Assembly (NCBI GenBank): GCA_029553955.1
Contig: JAKPJZ010000049.1
Location: 1 to 61,870, forward strand
Origin: Chloroflexota bacterium
GTDB lineage: Bacteria; Chloroflexota; Anaerolineae; SpSt-313
Direction: 5' to 3'
Length of the DNA stretch: 61,870 bases
Below the pieces are notes generated by a model. It was not told the DNA's origin, searched no databases, and worked only from the letters and a program-made list of their open reading frames with translations. Positions 49,057 to 58,800 of this stretch are shown here, one piece after another (the stretch's first letter is position 1; the number at the start of each line of letters is the position of its first letter). A program made the position numbers and the translations under genes.

Positions 49057-49594
49057 GCTTCTTGCCGTCGGGCATGGTGGCGCCGCTCAGATCGGTCGCG
49101 ATCAGCCTGGCGTCGGTGAGATCCGCCCCGCTCAGGTCGGCCTCGCCGAGCTTGGCGTCGATCAGGTTGGCGCCGCTGAGGTTCGCGCCGCTCAGGTTGG
49201 CATGGAGCAGCCTGGCGCCGGTCAGGTTCGCGCCACTGAGATCGGCCCCGCTCAGGTTGGCACCGGTGAGGTCGGCCCAAGTCAGGTTGGCCCCGCTGAG
49301 GCTGGTCTCAGGCCCCGCGAGGTCGGCCTCGTTCAGCTTGGCCCCGGTCAGGCTGGCCTGGCTCAACTGGGCGCGGTTCAGGCGAGCGCCCCGGAGGTCC
49401 GCCCCGGTCAGGTTGGCCTCGGTGAGGTCGGCCTCACTGAGATCCGCGCCGCTCAGCCGCGATGCGAACAGGCTCACACCGCTCAGGCCGGCGCCGCTCA
49501 GCGTCGCGCCGTCGAGGTTCGAGTAGGCCAGCTTGGCCCCCTCAAAGTCGCGCTCCCCCGCCTGGTAACGTTCGACGAGTTGCCTGTCATCCAT
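49049..49594 (-). CDS. pentapeptide-repeat protein
   Basis: 181 aa. From about residue 20 to 175 it is made of A(D/N)LxG-type repeats (for example LSGADLSEADLTEANLTGAD), giving a right-handed quadrilateral beta-helix. A helical lead-in (MDDRQLVERYQAGERDFEGA) precedes it. Some family members (Qnr, MfpA, McbG) mimic DNA and protect gyrase; many have no known role. Coupling to an exporter and proximity to an NRPS locus make self-protection conceivable, but the sequence does not show it. ATG 49594 has GGAGG 7 nt upstream. Confidence 0.9.
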   Translation of the reverse strand: MDDRQLVERYQAGERDFEGAKLAYSNLDGATLSGAGLSGVSLFASRLSGADLSEADLTEANLTGADLRGARLNRAQLSQASLTGAKLNEADLAGPETSLSGANLTWADLTGANLSGADLSGANLTGARLLHANLSGANLSGANLIDAKLGEADLSGADLTDARLIATDLSGATMPDGKKHD

Positions 49595-49623
49595 AGTCAC
49601 TCCTCCTTTACATTATTCGGACT

Positions 49624-49735
49624 CCCGAACTTGTTCGGGCCGCACCGCCCGAACTCCCGAACTTGTTCGGGCCGTCTGCCCGAGCCACGCCCCAACAAGC
49701 TGGGGACTCCGCCCGGACTCCCGAACTTGTTCGGG
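49624..49735. repeat. cluster of CCCGAAC-TT-GTTCGGG inverted repeats
   Basis: CCCGAACTTGTTCGGG occurs exactly at 49624-49639, 49656-49671 and 49720-49735, with a relative CCCCAACAAGCTGGGG at 49690-49705 and another (CCCCAACAAGTTGGGG) overlapping the PPTase gene end near 49966-49981. The first copy lies about 30 bp upstream of the pentapeptide gene start, where it could be an operator; alternatively these are short dispersed repeats. Confidence 0.8.
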
Positions 49736-49743
49736 CCGTCTGC

Positions 49744-49967
49744 CGGGCTAGGCCCAATACCTTTCAAATGGCGGACACACCGTAGTAACGACTCTAGTCG
49801 TCCCGTCTCAAGCGGCCAATCGTGCATGCCTGCCACACCGGCTGTTGTCATCCGACGCGTCGGACCCGTCGGATAGCGCTGCAATGCCGGCTTGGTCGCC
49901 ATTCTGGCGACGACTGGAGTCGTTACTACGGCTGCTGCCTTGGTCGCAAGGTATTGGGGCTAGGCCC
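49744..49967. repeat. 224-bp imperfect long inverted repeat
   Basis: GGCTAGGCCCAATACCTT on the left matches the complement of AAGGTATTGGGGCTAGGCC on the right; CGTAGTAACGACTCTAGTCG (49781-49800) matches the complement of CGACTGGAGTCGTTACTACG (49911-49930). The tip holds a nested TCCGACGCGTCGGA palindrome (49851-49864). The stretch has no ORF. It fills the gap between the NRPS and pentapeptide operons and could be a MITE or a structured RNA. Confidence 0.75.
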
Positions 49968-50733
49968 CAACAAGTTGGGGACTCCCTATCCACTGCCGGC
50001 ATACTGGCCGCCAACCGTGGCCAAAGGCGGCGACCGCGCCCACATACCCCGGCCCCGGGTCCAGGTCGACGAGAGCCCAACGCGCAGCATCGCCGGCCTC
50101 GCAGCCGCTCAGCAACTGCGCCGGCCGGTCGGACGCCACCGAGACGGTGAAGCCATCGAGGGGCCGCGCATGGCCCTCGCCCCTGGCCTTCAGGTACGCC
50201 TCCTTGCGCGTCCAGCAGGCGAAGAAGGCGCGGACGCGCTCCTCGCCCGGCAGCGCCGCCAGCGTGGCCGACTCAGCGGGCGAGAAAAAGCGCGTGGCGA
50301 TCTCGGCCGTGGCCAGCTCCGGGCGCAACTGCTCCAGGTCAACCCCCACCTCGCGGCCGCGGCTGAGGGCCACAAGCGCCAGCTCGCCAGCATGCGACAG
50401 GTTGAAGCTGCAGGCCAAACCTCTCAACTCGGCTGTCGCCATCAGGATGGGCTTGCCGTAGCACGTGTAGCCGATCGGCACCTGTTGCGGCCCTGCGCCC
50501 AGGTAGGCGCTCAGGATCGACCTCAGGGCGCCCCGCGCGACAATGAAGCGCCGGCGCACGTCGCCCGAGCGGTGGCGGGCGACGCGCGCCAACTCATCGG
50601 CCACGAGCACGCCATAGAGCGCCGCGACGAACGGCGGCGCCAGGTCGAGCCTGATGCGCCAGATGTGGACCTCATCCTCCTGCAGCGCCGGCGGCGTGGC
50701 GGCCGGTTGCCAGCCATCGGGCATCACGCTCAT
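49960..50733 (-). CDS. Sfp-type 4'-phosphopantetheinyl transferase
   Basis: 257 aa. It loads the phosphopantetheine arm from CoA onto the NRPS carrier domains. Signature segments: GKPILMATAELRGLACSFNL with SHAGELALVALS, VGVDLEQLR (Mg-binding Asp/Glu), FFSPAESATLAALP and CWTRKEAYLKARGEG (WxxKEAxxK). ATG 50733 overlaps the thioesterase TGA (ATGA). Its last codons (SPQLVGA) and TAG stop come from a CCCCAAC-type palindromic repeat. Confidence 0.93.
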   Translation of the reverse strand: MSVMPDGWQPAATPPALQEDEVHIWRIRLDLAPPFVAALYGVLVADELARVARHRSGDVRRRFIVARGALRSILSAYLGAGPQQVPIGYTCYGKPILMATAELRGLACSFNLSHAGELALVALSRGREVGVDLEQLRPELATAEIATRFFSPAESATLAALPGEERVRAFFACWTRKEAYLKARGEGHARPLDGFTVSVASDRPAQLLSGCEAGDAARWALVDLDPGPGYVGAVAAFGHGWRPVCRQWIGSPQLVGA

Positions 50734-51515
50734 GCCACCGCCAGGTGTGGCGCCAGTTGCCGAGCGACGAGCTCGAGCACCAGCGGCCGGGCCGAGTGCA
50801 GGAAGAAATGCCCCCCGGGCAGCATGTGCAGCGAGAACGTCGCGCTCGTCTGCATCTGCCACCCCTGCAGGCGTTCGCGCGAGACGTGCTCGTCGGCCAG
50901 GCCGCCCAGCGCCGTGATGGGGCAGGCCAGCGGCGGAGCGTCGGCATAGCGGTAGCCCTCGGAGAGCGCGAAATCGGCGCGCAGGATGGGCAGCATGAGC
51001 GCCCTGAGCTCGGCGTGCGCCAGTACCTCGTCGGGCGTGCCACCCATCCGGCGCACCTCGGCCACGAACTCATCGTCGGGCAGGCGATGGACGGGCGCGC
51101 AGCCGGCCGCGATGTGCGGCGCGCTGTGGCCCAGCACAAAAAGGTGCACGGGCGGGGGCGCCTGCTGCCGCCTGAGCTCGCGGGCCAGCTCAAAGGCCAC
51201 CAGCGCGCCCAGGCTGTGACCCAGGAGCGCAAACGGCCGGTCGAGGTGCGGCCGCAGCGCTGGCGCCAGGGCCTGCACGAGGGCGGGCATCTCGCTGCAC
51301 GGCGGCTCGGCCAGGCGCGTCTCGCGGCCGGGCAACTGCACCGGGCAGACCTCCACCCCGGGCAACAACTGCTCCATCCAAGCATAGTAGGTCGAAGCGC
51401 CGGCGCCCGAGTGCGGAAAGCAAAAGAGGCGCAGTCGTGCCCGCGGGTCGGGCCGTGGGCATGCCAGCCACGGGTTCTCGCTGATAGATGCTCTACCCGT
51501 CACGGCTCTTGCCAT
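50730..51515 (-). CDS. type II thioesterase
   Basis: 261 aa alpha/beta hydrolase. Such enzymes clear wrongly primed or stalled carrier domains. LRLFCFPHSGAGASTYYAWM, VQLPGRETRLAEPP, the nucleophile Ser in LLGHSLGALVAFELA, the Asp region ITALGGLADEHVS and the catalytic His in LPGGHFFLH are as expected. ATG 51515 lacks a clear ribosome binding site but fits the family start. No thioesterase domain is fused to the NRPS in this window, so a role in product release is possible. Confidence 0.92.
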   Translation of the reverse strand: MARAVTGRASISENPWLACPRPDPRARLRLFCFPHSGAGASTYYAWMEQLLPGVEVCPVQLPGRETRLAEPPCSEMPALVQALAPALRPHLDRPFALLGHSLGALVAFELARELRRQQAPPPVHLFVLGHSAPHIAAGCAPVHRLPDDEFVAEVRRMGGTPDEVLAHAELRALMLPILRADFALSEGYRYADAPPLACPITALGGLADEHVSRERLQGWQMQTSATFSLHMLPGGHFFLHSARPLVLELVARQLAPHLAVA

Positions 51516-51531
51516 ATTCGCCAACCCCGTG

Positions 51532-52845
51532 TCAAGTGGGCGGCGGCACAGGCTCGGCCTGCACCACCTCAGCCGGTTCCTCATAGGCCAGGAAGCTCCG
51601 CAGACGCGGGCGCAGCCAGGCAACGGCCGAGATCGCGGCCATCGCCCCTCCGCTCATGACATAGATGAGCGGGATGTTGTGCCCCGTCAGGTCGGCCACG
51701 ACCCCGGCCAGGCCCGTGGCGATGGGCGTTGTGCTCCCCGCAATCGTCGCCAGCAGGCCAAAGACGCGCCCACGTATCTCACCGGGCGTGCTGGCCTGCA
51801 CGATGGTCGTGACATAGACGTCGATGATGCCGTTCGCCACGCCTCCCAGCCCCGCCAGGGCCACCGCCGGCGGCGCCTGGCGCAGCAGGCCCAGCAGCGC
51901 ATAACCCGCCGGCTCGAGCACCATGAGGGTCAGCATCAGCCTGGCGCGCGCCCTGCCCTTCAGCCCCAACGTGCCCGCCAGGAGGTAGCCTGCCATCGAG
52001 CCCGCACCATACGAGGCCAGGAAGAACCCGTACCAATCCACCGTGACCCGCAGATGGTCCTCCACGTAGAAGGGCAGCAGGACGATGACCGGCACGGCCA
52101 GGAAGTTGAGCAGGGCCGAGAGCAGCACCAGGTCCCTCAAGCCCGACCTGCCCACGATGTAGCGCAGGCCCTCCGCGATATCTTGCCGGAACTCGCGCAG
52201 GCGTTCGCGCCAATGGCTGCTTCGATCGGGAAGCCGCTGGGGGATGGTGACCAGGGTGTTGCTCGCCGCCGCAAAGAGAAAGCTCAGGCCATTGGCCAGG
52301 AACAGCAGCGGCGCCCCCAGTAGCCTGAAGAGCGTGCCACCCAGCCCCTGGCCCACAAAGAGCGTGAACTGTGCCGAGAGCTGCAGCAACGAGTTGGCGC
52401 CACTCAGCCGCTCGCGCGGCACCAGGTCGGGGAGGGCCGCCAGCGCTGCCGGTGAGAAGAACGCCTGCACCACGGCCAGGGAGATGCAGGTGAGGAACAG
52501 CCCGGCCACGATGAGCGACGTCCGCTGTGGGGCGGCGAACACCAAGCCGGCCAGGGCCAACACCGCGGCCGCGCCGAACAGGTCGGCGAGGATGAGGATG
52601 GTACGCCGCGGATAGCGGTCGGCCAACGCGCCCCCGATAGGCCCCAGAAGCACGGCCGGCAGGCTCGCCGCCGTCAGCATGAGCCCCATGAGCGTTGCCG
52701 AGCCGGTGGAATGCTTGGCCCAGAAGAGCATCGCTACGTCGAAGGCCTGGTTGCCCAGCGAGTTGATCGACTGCCCCTGCCAGAGCAGGTAAAAGTTGCG
52801 GTTGAGCAGCTTGGCGGGTTCGCGCGGCGGGCCTTCTGGCATCAT
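51532..52845 (-). CDS. MFS exporter (EntS-like) of the NRPS locus
   Basis: 437 aa with 12 predicted TM helices. The N-terminus NRNFYLLWQGQSINSLGNQA and the A-like motif GGALADRYPRRTILILADLF match the MFS_3/enterobactin-exporter group. Its ATG overlaps the NRPS TGA (ATGA), so it is translated with the assembly line and most likely exports the peptide. GGAG lies 8 nt upstream of the ATG. Confidence 0.92.
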   Translation of the reverse strand: MMPEGPPREPAKLLNRNFYLLWQGQSINSLGNQAFDVAMLFWAKHSTGSATLMGLMLTAASLPAVLLGPIGGALADRYPRRTILILADLFGAAAVLALAGLVFAAPQRTSLIVAGLFLTCISLAVVQAFFSPAALAALPDLVPRERLSGANSLLQLSAQFTLFVGQGLGGTLFRLLGAPLLFLANGLSFLFAAASNTLVTIPQRLPDRSSHWRERLREFRQDIAEGLRYIVGRSGLRDLVLLSALLNFLAVPVIVLLPFYVEDHLRVTVDWYGFFLASYGAGSMAGYLLAGTLGLKGRARARLMLTLMVLEPAGYALLGLLRQAPPAVALAGLGGVANGIIDVYVTTIVQASTPGEIRGRVFGLLATIAGSTTPIATGLAGVVADLTGHNIPLIYVMSGGAMAAISAVAWLRPRLRSFLAYEEPAEVVQAEPVPPPT

Positions 52846-55800
52846 ATGCTACGCTCCTCAGCCGCGAGGCGGCGGTCGACGAGCAGGCGCAGTTCGTCCA
52901 TCAGGCGCGCCGCCAGCGCCTCGACCGTGGCGGCCGTGTGCCGGTTCTCACCGTACAGCCAGCGAAGCTGCAGCTCTTCACCGGTGACGATGGCAACGAT
53001 GTCAAAGAGGTTGGTGCGCAGGGCGCTTGGGCTCTGCTCGGGCCCCGAGGATTCGTCGGCGATGCGGAAGGGGAACCAACCCTCAGCCGGCACCTGATCG
53101 AAGCGCCCCAGGTAGTTCAGGCTGACTTGTGGCGACGGGAGCGCGGCCAGGCAACTCCTGACAGCGTCTTCGTCGCACAGGTAGCGCAGCAAGCCGTAGC
53201 CGATGCCGGCCCTGGGCAGCGCCCGGTGCTGCGCTTGCACGGCGCGCAGCGCCTGCAGCGGCTCGCTGCAGCCCTCGAGGTCGAGCAGCAGCGGGTAACT
53301 GGTCGTGAACCAGCCGATCGTCCGTGTGAGGTCTACATCGTCAAAGAGGTCCTCGCGGCCGTGGCCCTCCATCTCGACAAGCAACGCCGGCCGCCCCGTC
53401 CAGTGGGCAAAGGTCCTGGCCAGCGCCGCCAGCAGCGCATCGTCAGCGTGGACGCCCGCGGCGGGCAGCCGCTGCAGCAGGGCCTGCGTGCCCTCCGCGT
53501 CGAGCGCCGTCGTGACGGCACGCACCGAGCCATAGGTATCGGCGCCGTCGTGGCGGTCGACCGGCAGCGGCGCGATGCCGCGGGCGCCAATCTGCCGCCA
53601 GTAGTCCAGCTCGGCGCGCAGCCCAGCCCGCTGGGCATAGCCGTGCAGCCGCTGCGTCCACTCCTGGTACGACGTGGTCTTGGGCGGCAGCCGCAGCGGC
53701 TCGCCGGCCGCCAGTTGCCGGTAAGCCGTCTGCAGGTCGTCGACAAAGATGCGCCACGAGACGCCGTCGGTCACCAGGTGGTGGAACAGCAGGAACAGGC
53801 GCGGCGGCTGTTCGGGGCCGAGGTCGAAATAGGCCGCCCGCAGCAAGGGGCCCTGCGTGAGGTCAAAGCGCGCCTGCAGGGCCGCTGCCACCGCCTCGAC
53901 GGCCTCGCCCTGGCGTTCTTCCGGCACTCCTGTGAGGTCCACGCATTCAAGCGGCGCGGCCTCGCCGGCGCCCAGGCAGGCCGCACGCCAGCCTGTGGAG
54001 GCCCGTTCGAAGCGCAAGCGCAGCGCATCGTGGTGGGCCATGAGCGCCTGTAGCGCCCGCCGGAGCACGTCAGGGTCCAGCCGTTGCCACACCTCCATGA
54101 GCATGGAGGTATTCCAGTGGTGCGGCTCGTGCGCGTGCTGCTCAAAGAACCAGCGCTGGATCGGCGCCAGCAGCACCGGGCCGGTCACAAGCCCTTGCTC
54201 GGCCTGCGCCGGCCGTGCTGCGGCGGCCTGCGCCAACCCGGCGACGGTGGGGTGCTGGAAGAGCTGCCTGGGCGTGATCGGCAGCCCGGCCTGGTTGGCG
54301 CGGGCCACTACCTGGATGCTCAGGATCGACTCGCCGCCCAGCGCGAAAAAGTCGTCGTGGATGCCCACGCGCGGCACGCCCAGCACCTGCGCCCAGATGC
54401 CGGCCAGTGCCTGTTCGGCTGGCGTGCGCGGGGCCTCGTAGGCCACAGCCACGCCGGCTTCCGCCGGGCCTGGCCGGGGCAGGGCGTGCCGGTCGAGCTT
54501 GCCGCTGGGCAGGGTGGGCAGCGCGGCGAGCGTCACGAACGCCGAGGGCACCATGTAGCCGGGCAGCGTGTTCTGCAGGAAGGCGCGCAGCTCGCCGGCC
54601 TGCGGCGCCGTCTCGCCCTTAGGGACGACGTAGGCCGCCAGGCGCCGGTCGCCGGGCGTATCTTCCCTGGCCACGACGGCCACCTCGCGCAGCGCCGGGT
54701 GCTGCCGCAGCGCCCCCTCGACCTCCTCCAGCTCGATACGATAGCCGCGCACCTTCACCTGCCGGTCGCACCTGCCCAGGAACTCGAGGTTGCCGTCGGG
54801 GCGGTAGCGCGCCAGGTCGCCGGTGCGGTAAAGGCGACCCCTCCCCCCCGCGGGGCTACCCCCCACCGTCCCCCCCACGGGGGGGGATAGGTGGTCGTCT
54901 TCGGCACCTTCCGGCCTGTAGGGGCGGTTCGGGAACCGCCCCCCGCCCGCACCGGGGCGCCCCCCCACGGGGCTACCCCCCCCCACCGTCCCCCCCACGG
55001 GGGGGGATGGGAGGACGGCCGGCGCTGACAGCCCATCCCCCCCCGTGGGGGGTAGCCCCGGCGCCTCGACGAAGCGCTCATCTGTCAGCTCCGGCCGGTT
55101 GAGGTAGCCGCGCGCCACTCCTGCGCCGCCGATGTAGAGCTCGCCCGGCAGCCCGACCGGCACCGGCTGCTGGTGCCGGTCGAGCACGTAGGCCTGCACG
55201 TTGGCGATCGGCCGGCCGATCGGGACCTCCCCGGCCTCGTCGCCGCAGGCTTTGTAGACTGTGGCGACGATGGTCGCCTCGGTCGGCCCGTAGCTGTTCA
55301 GCCACGAAACGCGGTCGCCCGCCACCTCGCGCCAGCGCGCGTAGCGCTCGGCCAACGCCTCCTCGCCGCCCACGCACACGAGTCGCAGCGAGGCGGGCAG
55401 GGGCGGGCGGTCGGGCGGCCACCCGGCCACCCACTGGTGCCAGTAGGCCGTGGGCAGGTCGAGGATGGTCAGCCCCTCGCGGTCGATGAGCGCTTCCAGC
55501 TCCCTGCCGCTGGCGAGCAGGCCTTCGGGCCGCAACACCACCCGCGCGCCGCTCAGCAGCGCAGGGAACAACTCCTCGATGGCGGCATCAAAGCTGATGG
55601 TAGAGAATTGCAGGATGCGGTCCGCCGGGCTGAGCCCGAGCTGCCTGGCGAGCGCCAGGTTGTGGTTCACCACGGCCCCGTGGGGTACGGCCACGCCCTT
55701 GGGCCTGCCGGTGGACCCGGAGGTGTAGATCACGTAGGCCAGGTTCTCGGGTCGCACGCCGCTCGCCGGCGCCTCCGCCGGCCCGCGCGCCATCGCCTCC

Positions 55801-58800
55801 CAGGCCTCGTCGATGCATATCGCCTCGGCCCGCCCGGAGGGCAGGCGTGGTTGCAATGACCGCTGCGTCAGCACGAGCGGCAACTGCGCATCCTCGAGCA
55901 CATAGGCCAGCCGCTCATCCGAGTAGGCCGCATCGAGCGGCACATAGGCGCCGCCCGCCTTGAGGATGCCGAGCAGGGCCACCACCATCTCGGGTGAGCG
56001 CTCGCAAAAGAGCCCCACCAGGCCCTCGGGCGCCACGCCCCTGGCCTGCAGCAGGTGGGCCAGTTGGTTGGCGCGCCGCTCCAGCTCGGCGTAGGTGGAG
56101 GTCTGGCGCGCAGCGGCCGGCTCATCCGTAGCCGGCAGCACCAGGGCCACCGCATCGGGCGTGCGCGCCGCCTGCGCCGCATAGAGCTCGTGCAGGCAGG
56201 CATGGCGCGGATACTCGGCCGCGGTGTCATTCCACTGCACAAGCACCTGGCGGCGCTCGGCCTCCGTCGTCAGCGGTACGCGCGAGATGGGCTGCCCCGG
56301 GTCGGCCACCAGCCCCTGCAACAGAGCCTCCAAGTGGCGGCCCATCCTCAGGATCGTCGTGCGGTCAAAGAGGTCGGTGCTGTACTCCAGGGCGGCATTC
56401 AACCCGTCGGGGCCTTCGGCCATCGTCAGGCTCAGGTCAAACATCGCTATCCCGACCTCGCGCTCGAGCGGCTCCAGCATCAGCCCGGGCAGCCGCAACG
56501 CCTGCAGGGGCACGTTCTGCAGGGCAAACATCACCTGGAAGAGCGGCGTGTGGCCCAGATCGCGCTCGGGCTGCAACGCCTCGACCTGCTGCTCGAAGGG
56601 CAGGTCCTGGTGCGCGTAGGCGCCCAGCGCCGCCTCGCGCACGCGCCGCAGCACATCGGCAAAGCTGGGCTCGCCCGAGAAATCGGCGCGCAGCACCAGC
56701 GTGTTCACAAAGAAGCCAATCAGCCCCTCGAGCTCGGGGCGCGGGCGGTTGGCGATGGGGGTGCCGACGCAGACATCCTCCTGGCCGGTGTAGCGGTAGA
56801 GCAGCGCCTGGAAGGCGGCCAGCAGGGTCATAAAGAGGGTCGCCCCCTCGCGACGGCTCAGCGCCTTCACCTGCGCCAGCAGTTCCGGCGCCAGGGTGAT
56901 GGTCTCGGTGGCGCCACGCCAGCCGCTCGAGGCGGCGCGTGGCCGGTCGGTGGGCAGCTTCAGGAGGGGCGGCAGGCCCGCCAGTTGTCGCTTCCAGTAG
57001 GTGAGCTGTCGTTCGAGCGCCTCGCCCTGCAGCCATGCGCGCTGCCAATGGGCAAAATCGGCGTATTGGATGGCCGGCTCGGCAAGCGGCGAAGGCTCGC
57101 CGGCGCAGAACGCCGGGTACAGCGCCCCGAGCTCGCGCAGCAGCACGCCCATCGACCAGCCGTCGGAAACCATGTGGTGCATCGTCAGCAGAAACGCGTG
57201 GTCCTCCGGGCCGAGCCGCAGCAGCGTGGCGCGCGTCAGCGGCCCCCGAGCCAGATCAAAGGGGCGCTGCGCCTCCTCGGCCGACAGGCGCTCCAGCTCG
57301 GCCTCGCGCCGGCCCTGTGGCAGGCGCGTGAGGTCGGCCACAGCAAGCGGGATGCTCGCCAGCGGCTCGATGTGCAGGCGCGGCCTGCCGTCGACGGTGG
57401 GAAACGAGGTGCGCAACACCTCATGGCGCCGCGCGATCTCGTCGAGGCAGCGCTGCAGCACGCCCTCGTCGAGGGCGCCGCGCATGCGCACGCCCTGCGG
57501 GATGTTGTAGACCGGTAGGCCGGGCTCGAGCTGATCGAGGAACCACAGCCGCTGCTGGGCGAACGACAGTGCGAGCTCGCCGTCGCGGGCCACCGGCTCG
57601 ATAGTCAGAGGCGAGGTGCCCAGCCCGGCATGCCGGGTGCCATCGATGTGCTCGGCCAGGCCGGCCACCGTCGGGTGCTCAAAGAGGGCGCGCAGCGGCA
57701 CGTCGAGGTGCAGCGCATCGCGCGCGCGCGCCGCGAGCTGCATGGCCAAAAGAGAATGCCCGCCCAGGGCGAAAAAGTCGTCGTCGACACCCACGCGCTC
57801 GACGCCGAGCACCTGCGCCCAGAGCGCGGCCAACACCTCTTCGGTCGGCGTGCGCGGGCCGGCTGCGGCCGCTGCGGCAGGCGCCTGGCCCTCGGGTGCC
57901 GGCAGCGCCCGGCGGTCGACTTTGCCGTTGGGCGTCAGCGGCAGCGCCTTGAGGGCGACGAAAGCGGCAGGCACCATGTAGGCCGGCAGACGTTGGCGTA
58001 GAAAGCTCTGCAGCTCGGCAGCGGGTGGCGCCGCGCCTGCGCGGGGCACGACGTAGGCCACCAACTGTCTGTCGCCATCCTGGCCTGCACGGGCGAGCAC
58101 AGCCGCCGCACTCAACCCCTCGTGCTGCCGCAACACCGCCTCGATCTCGCCCAGCTCGATGCGAAAGCCGCGCACTTTGACCTGCTCGTCGAGCCGGCCC
58201 AGGTACTCGATCGTGCCGTCGGGCAGGTAGCGCGCCAAGTCGCCGGTGCGGTAGAGGCGACCCCTACCCCCCAGGGGGCGACCCCCCACCGTCCCCCCCC
58301 GTGGGGGGGATAGGTTGTCCGCGCCGGCCGTCCTCCTATCTCCCCCCGTGGGGGGTCGCCCCGTGGGGGGTCGCCCTGGCACTTCGACGAAGCGTTCCGC
58401 CGTCAGCTCCGGGCGGTTCAGGTAGCCGCGCGCCACGCCAGCGCCGCCGATGTACAGCTCGCCGGGCACGCCCACGGGCACCGGCTGCCGGTGGCGGTCG
58501 AGCAGGTAGACCTGCACGTTGCGGATGGGGCGGCCGATGGGCACCGTGGCCGTGCCCGGCACCGGCGCCGCCGCGTGGTACAGGTTGGAGCCGATCGTGG
58601 CCTCGGTGGGCCCATAGCCGTTGATGAAACGCCTGCCGGGCGCCCAGCGCGCCATGACCTCCCAGGGGCAGGCCTCGCCGGCCGAGACGACGGTCTGCAG
58701 GTCGGGGAGCCCCTCGGCGGGCAGAATCCTCAGCAGCGATGGCGGCAAGATCGCCGTGCTAATCGCCTGCTCGCGCAAGAGGCACAGCAGGTCGGGCAGC

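Noticed and set aside
49624..49735. CCCGAAC-TT-GTTCGGG repeats as LexA boxes
   Set aside because: Gram-positive LexA sites have a 4-bp spacer between GAAC and GTTC; here it is 2 bp. The exact long repetition also fits a dispersed repeat, so I list them only as repeats.
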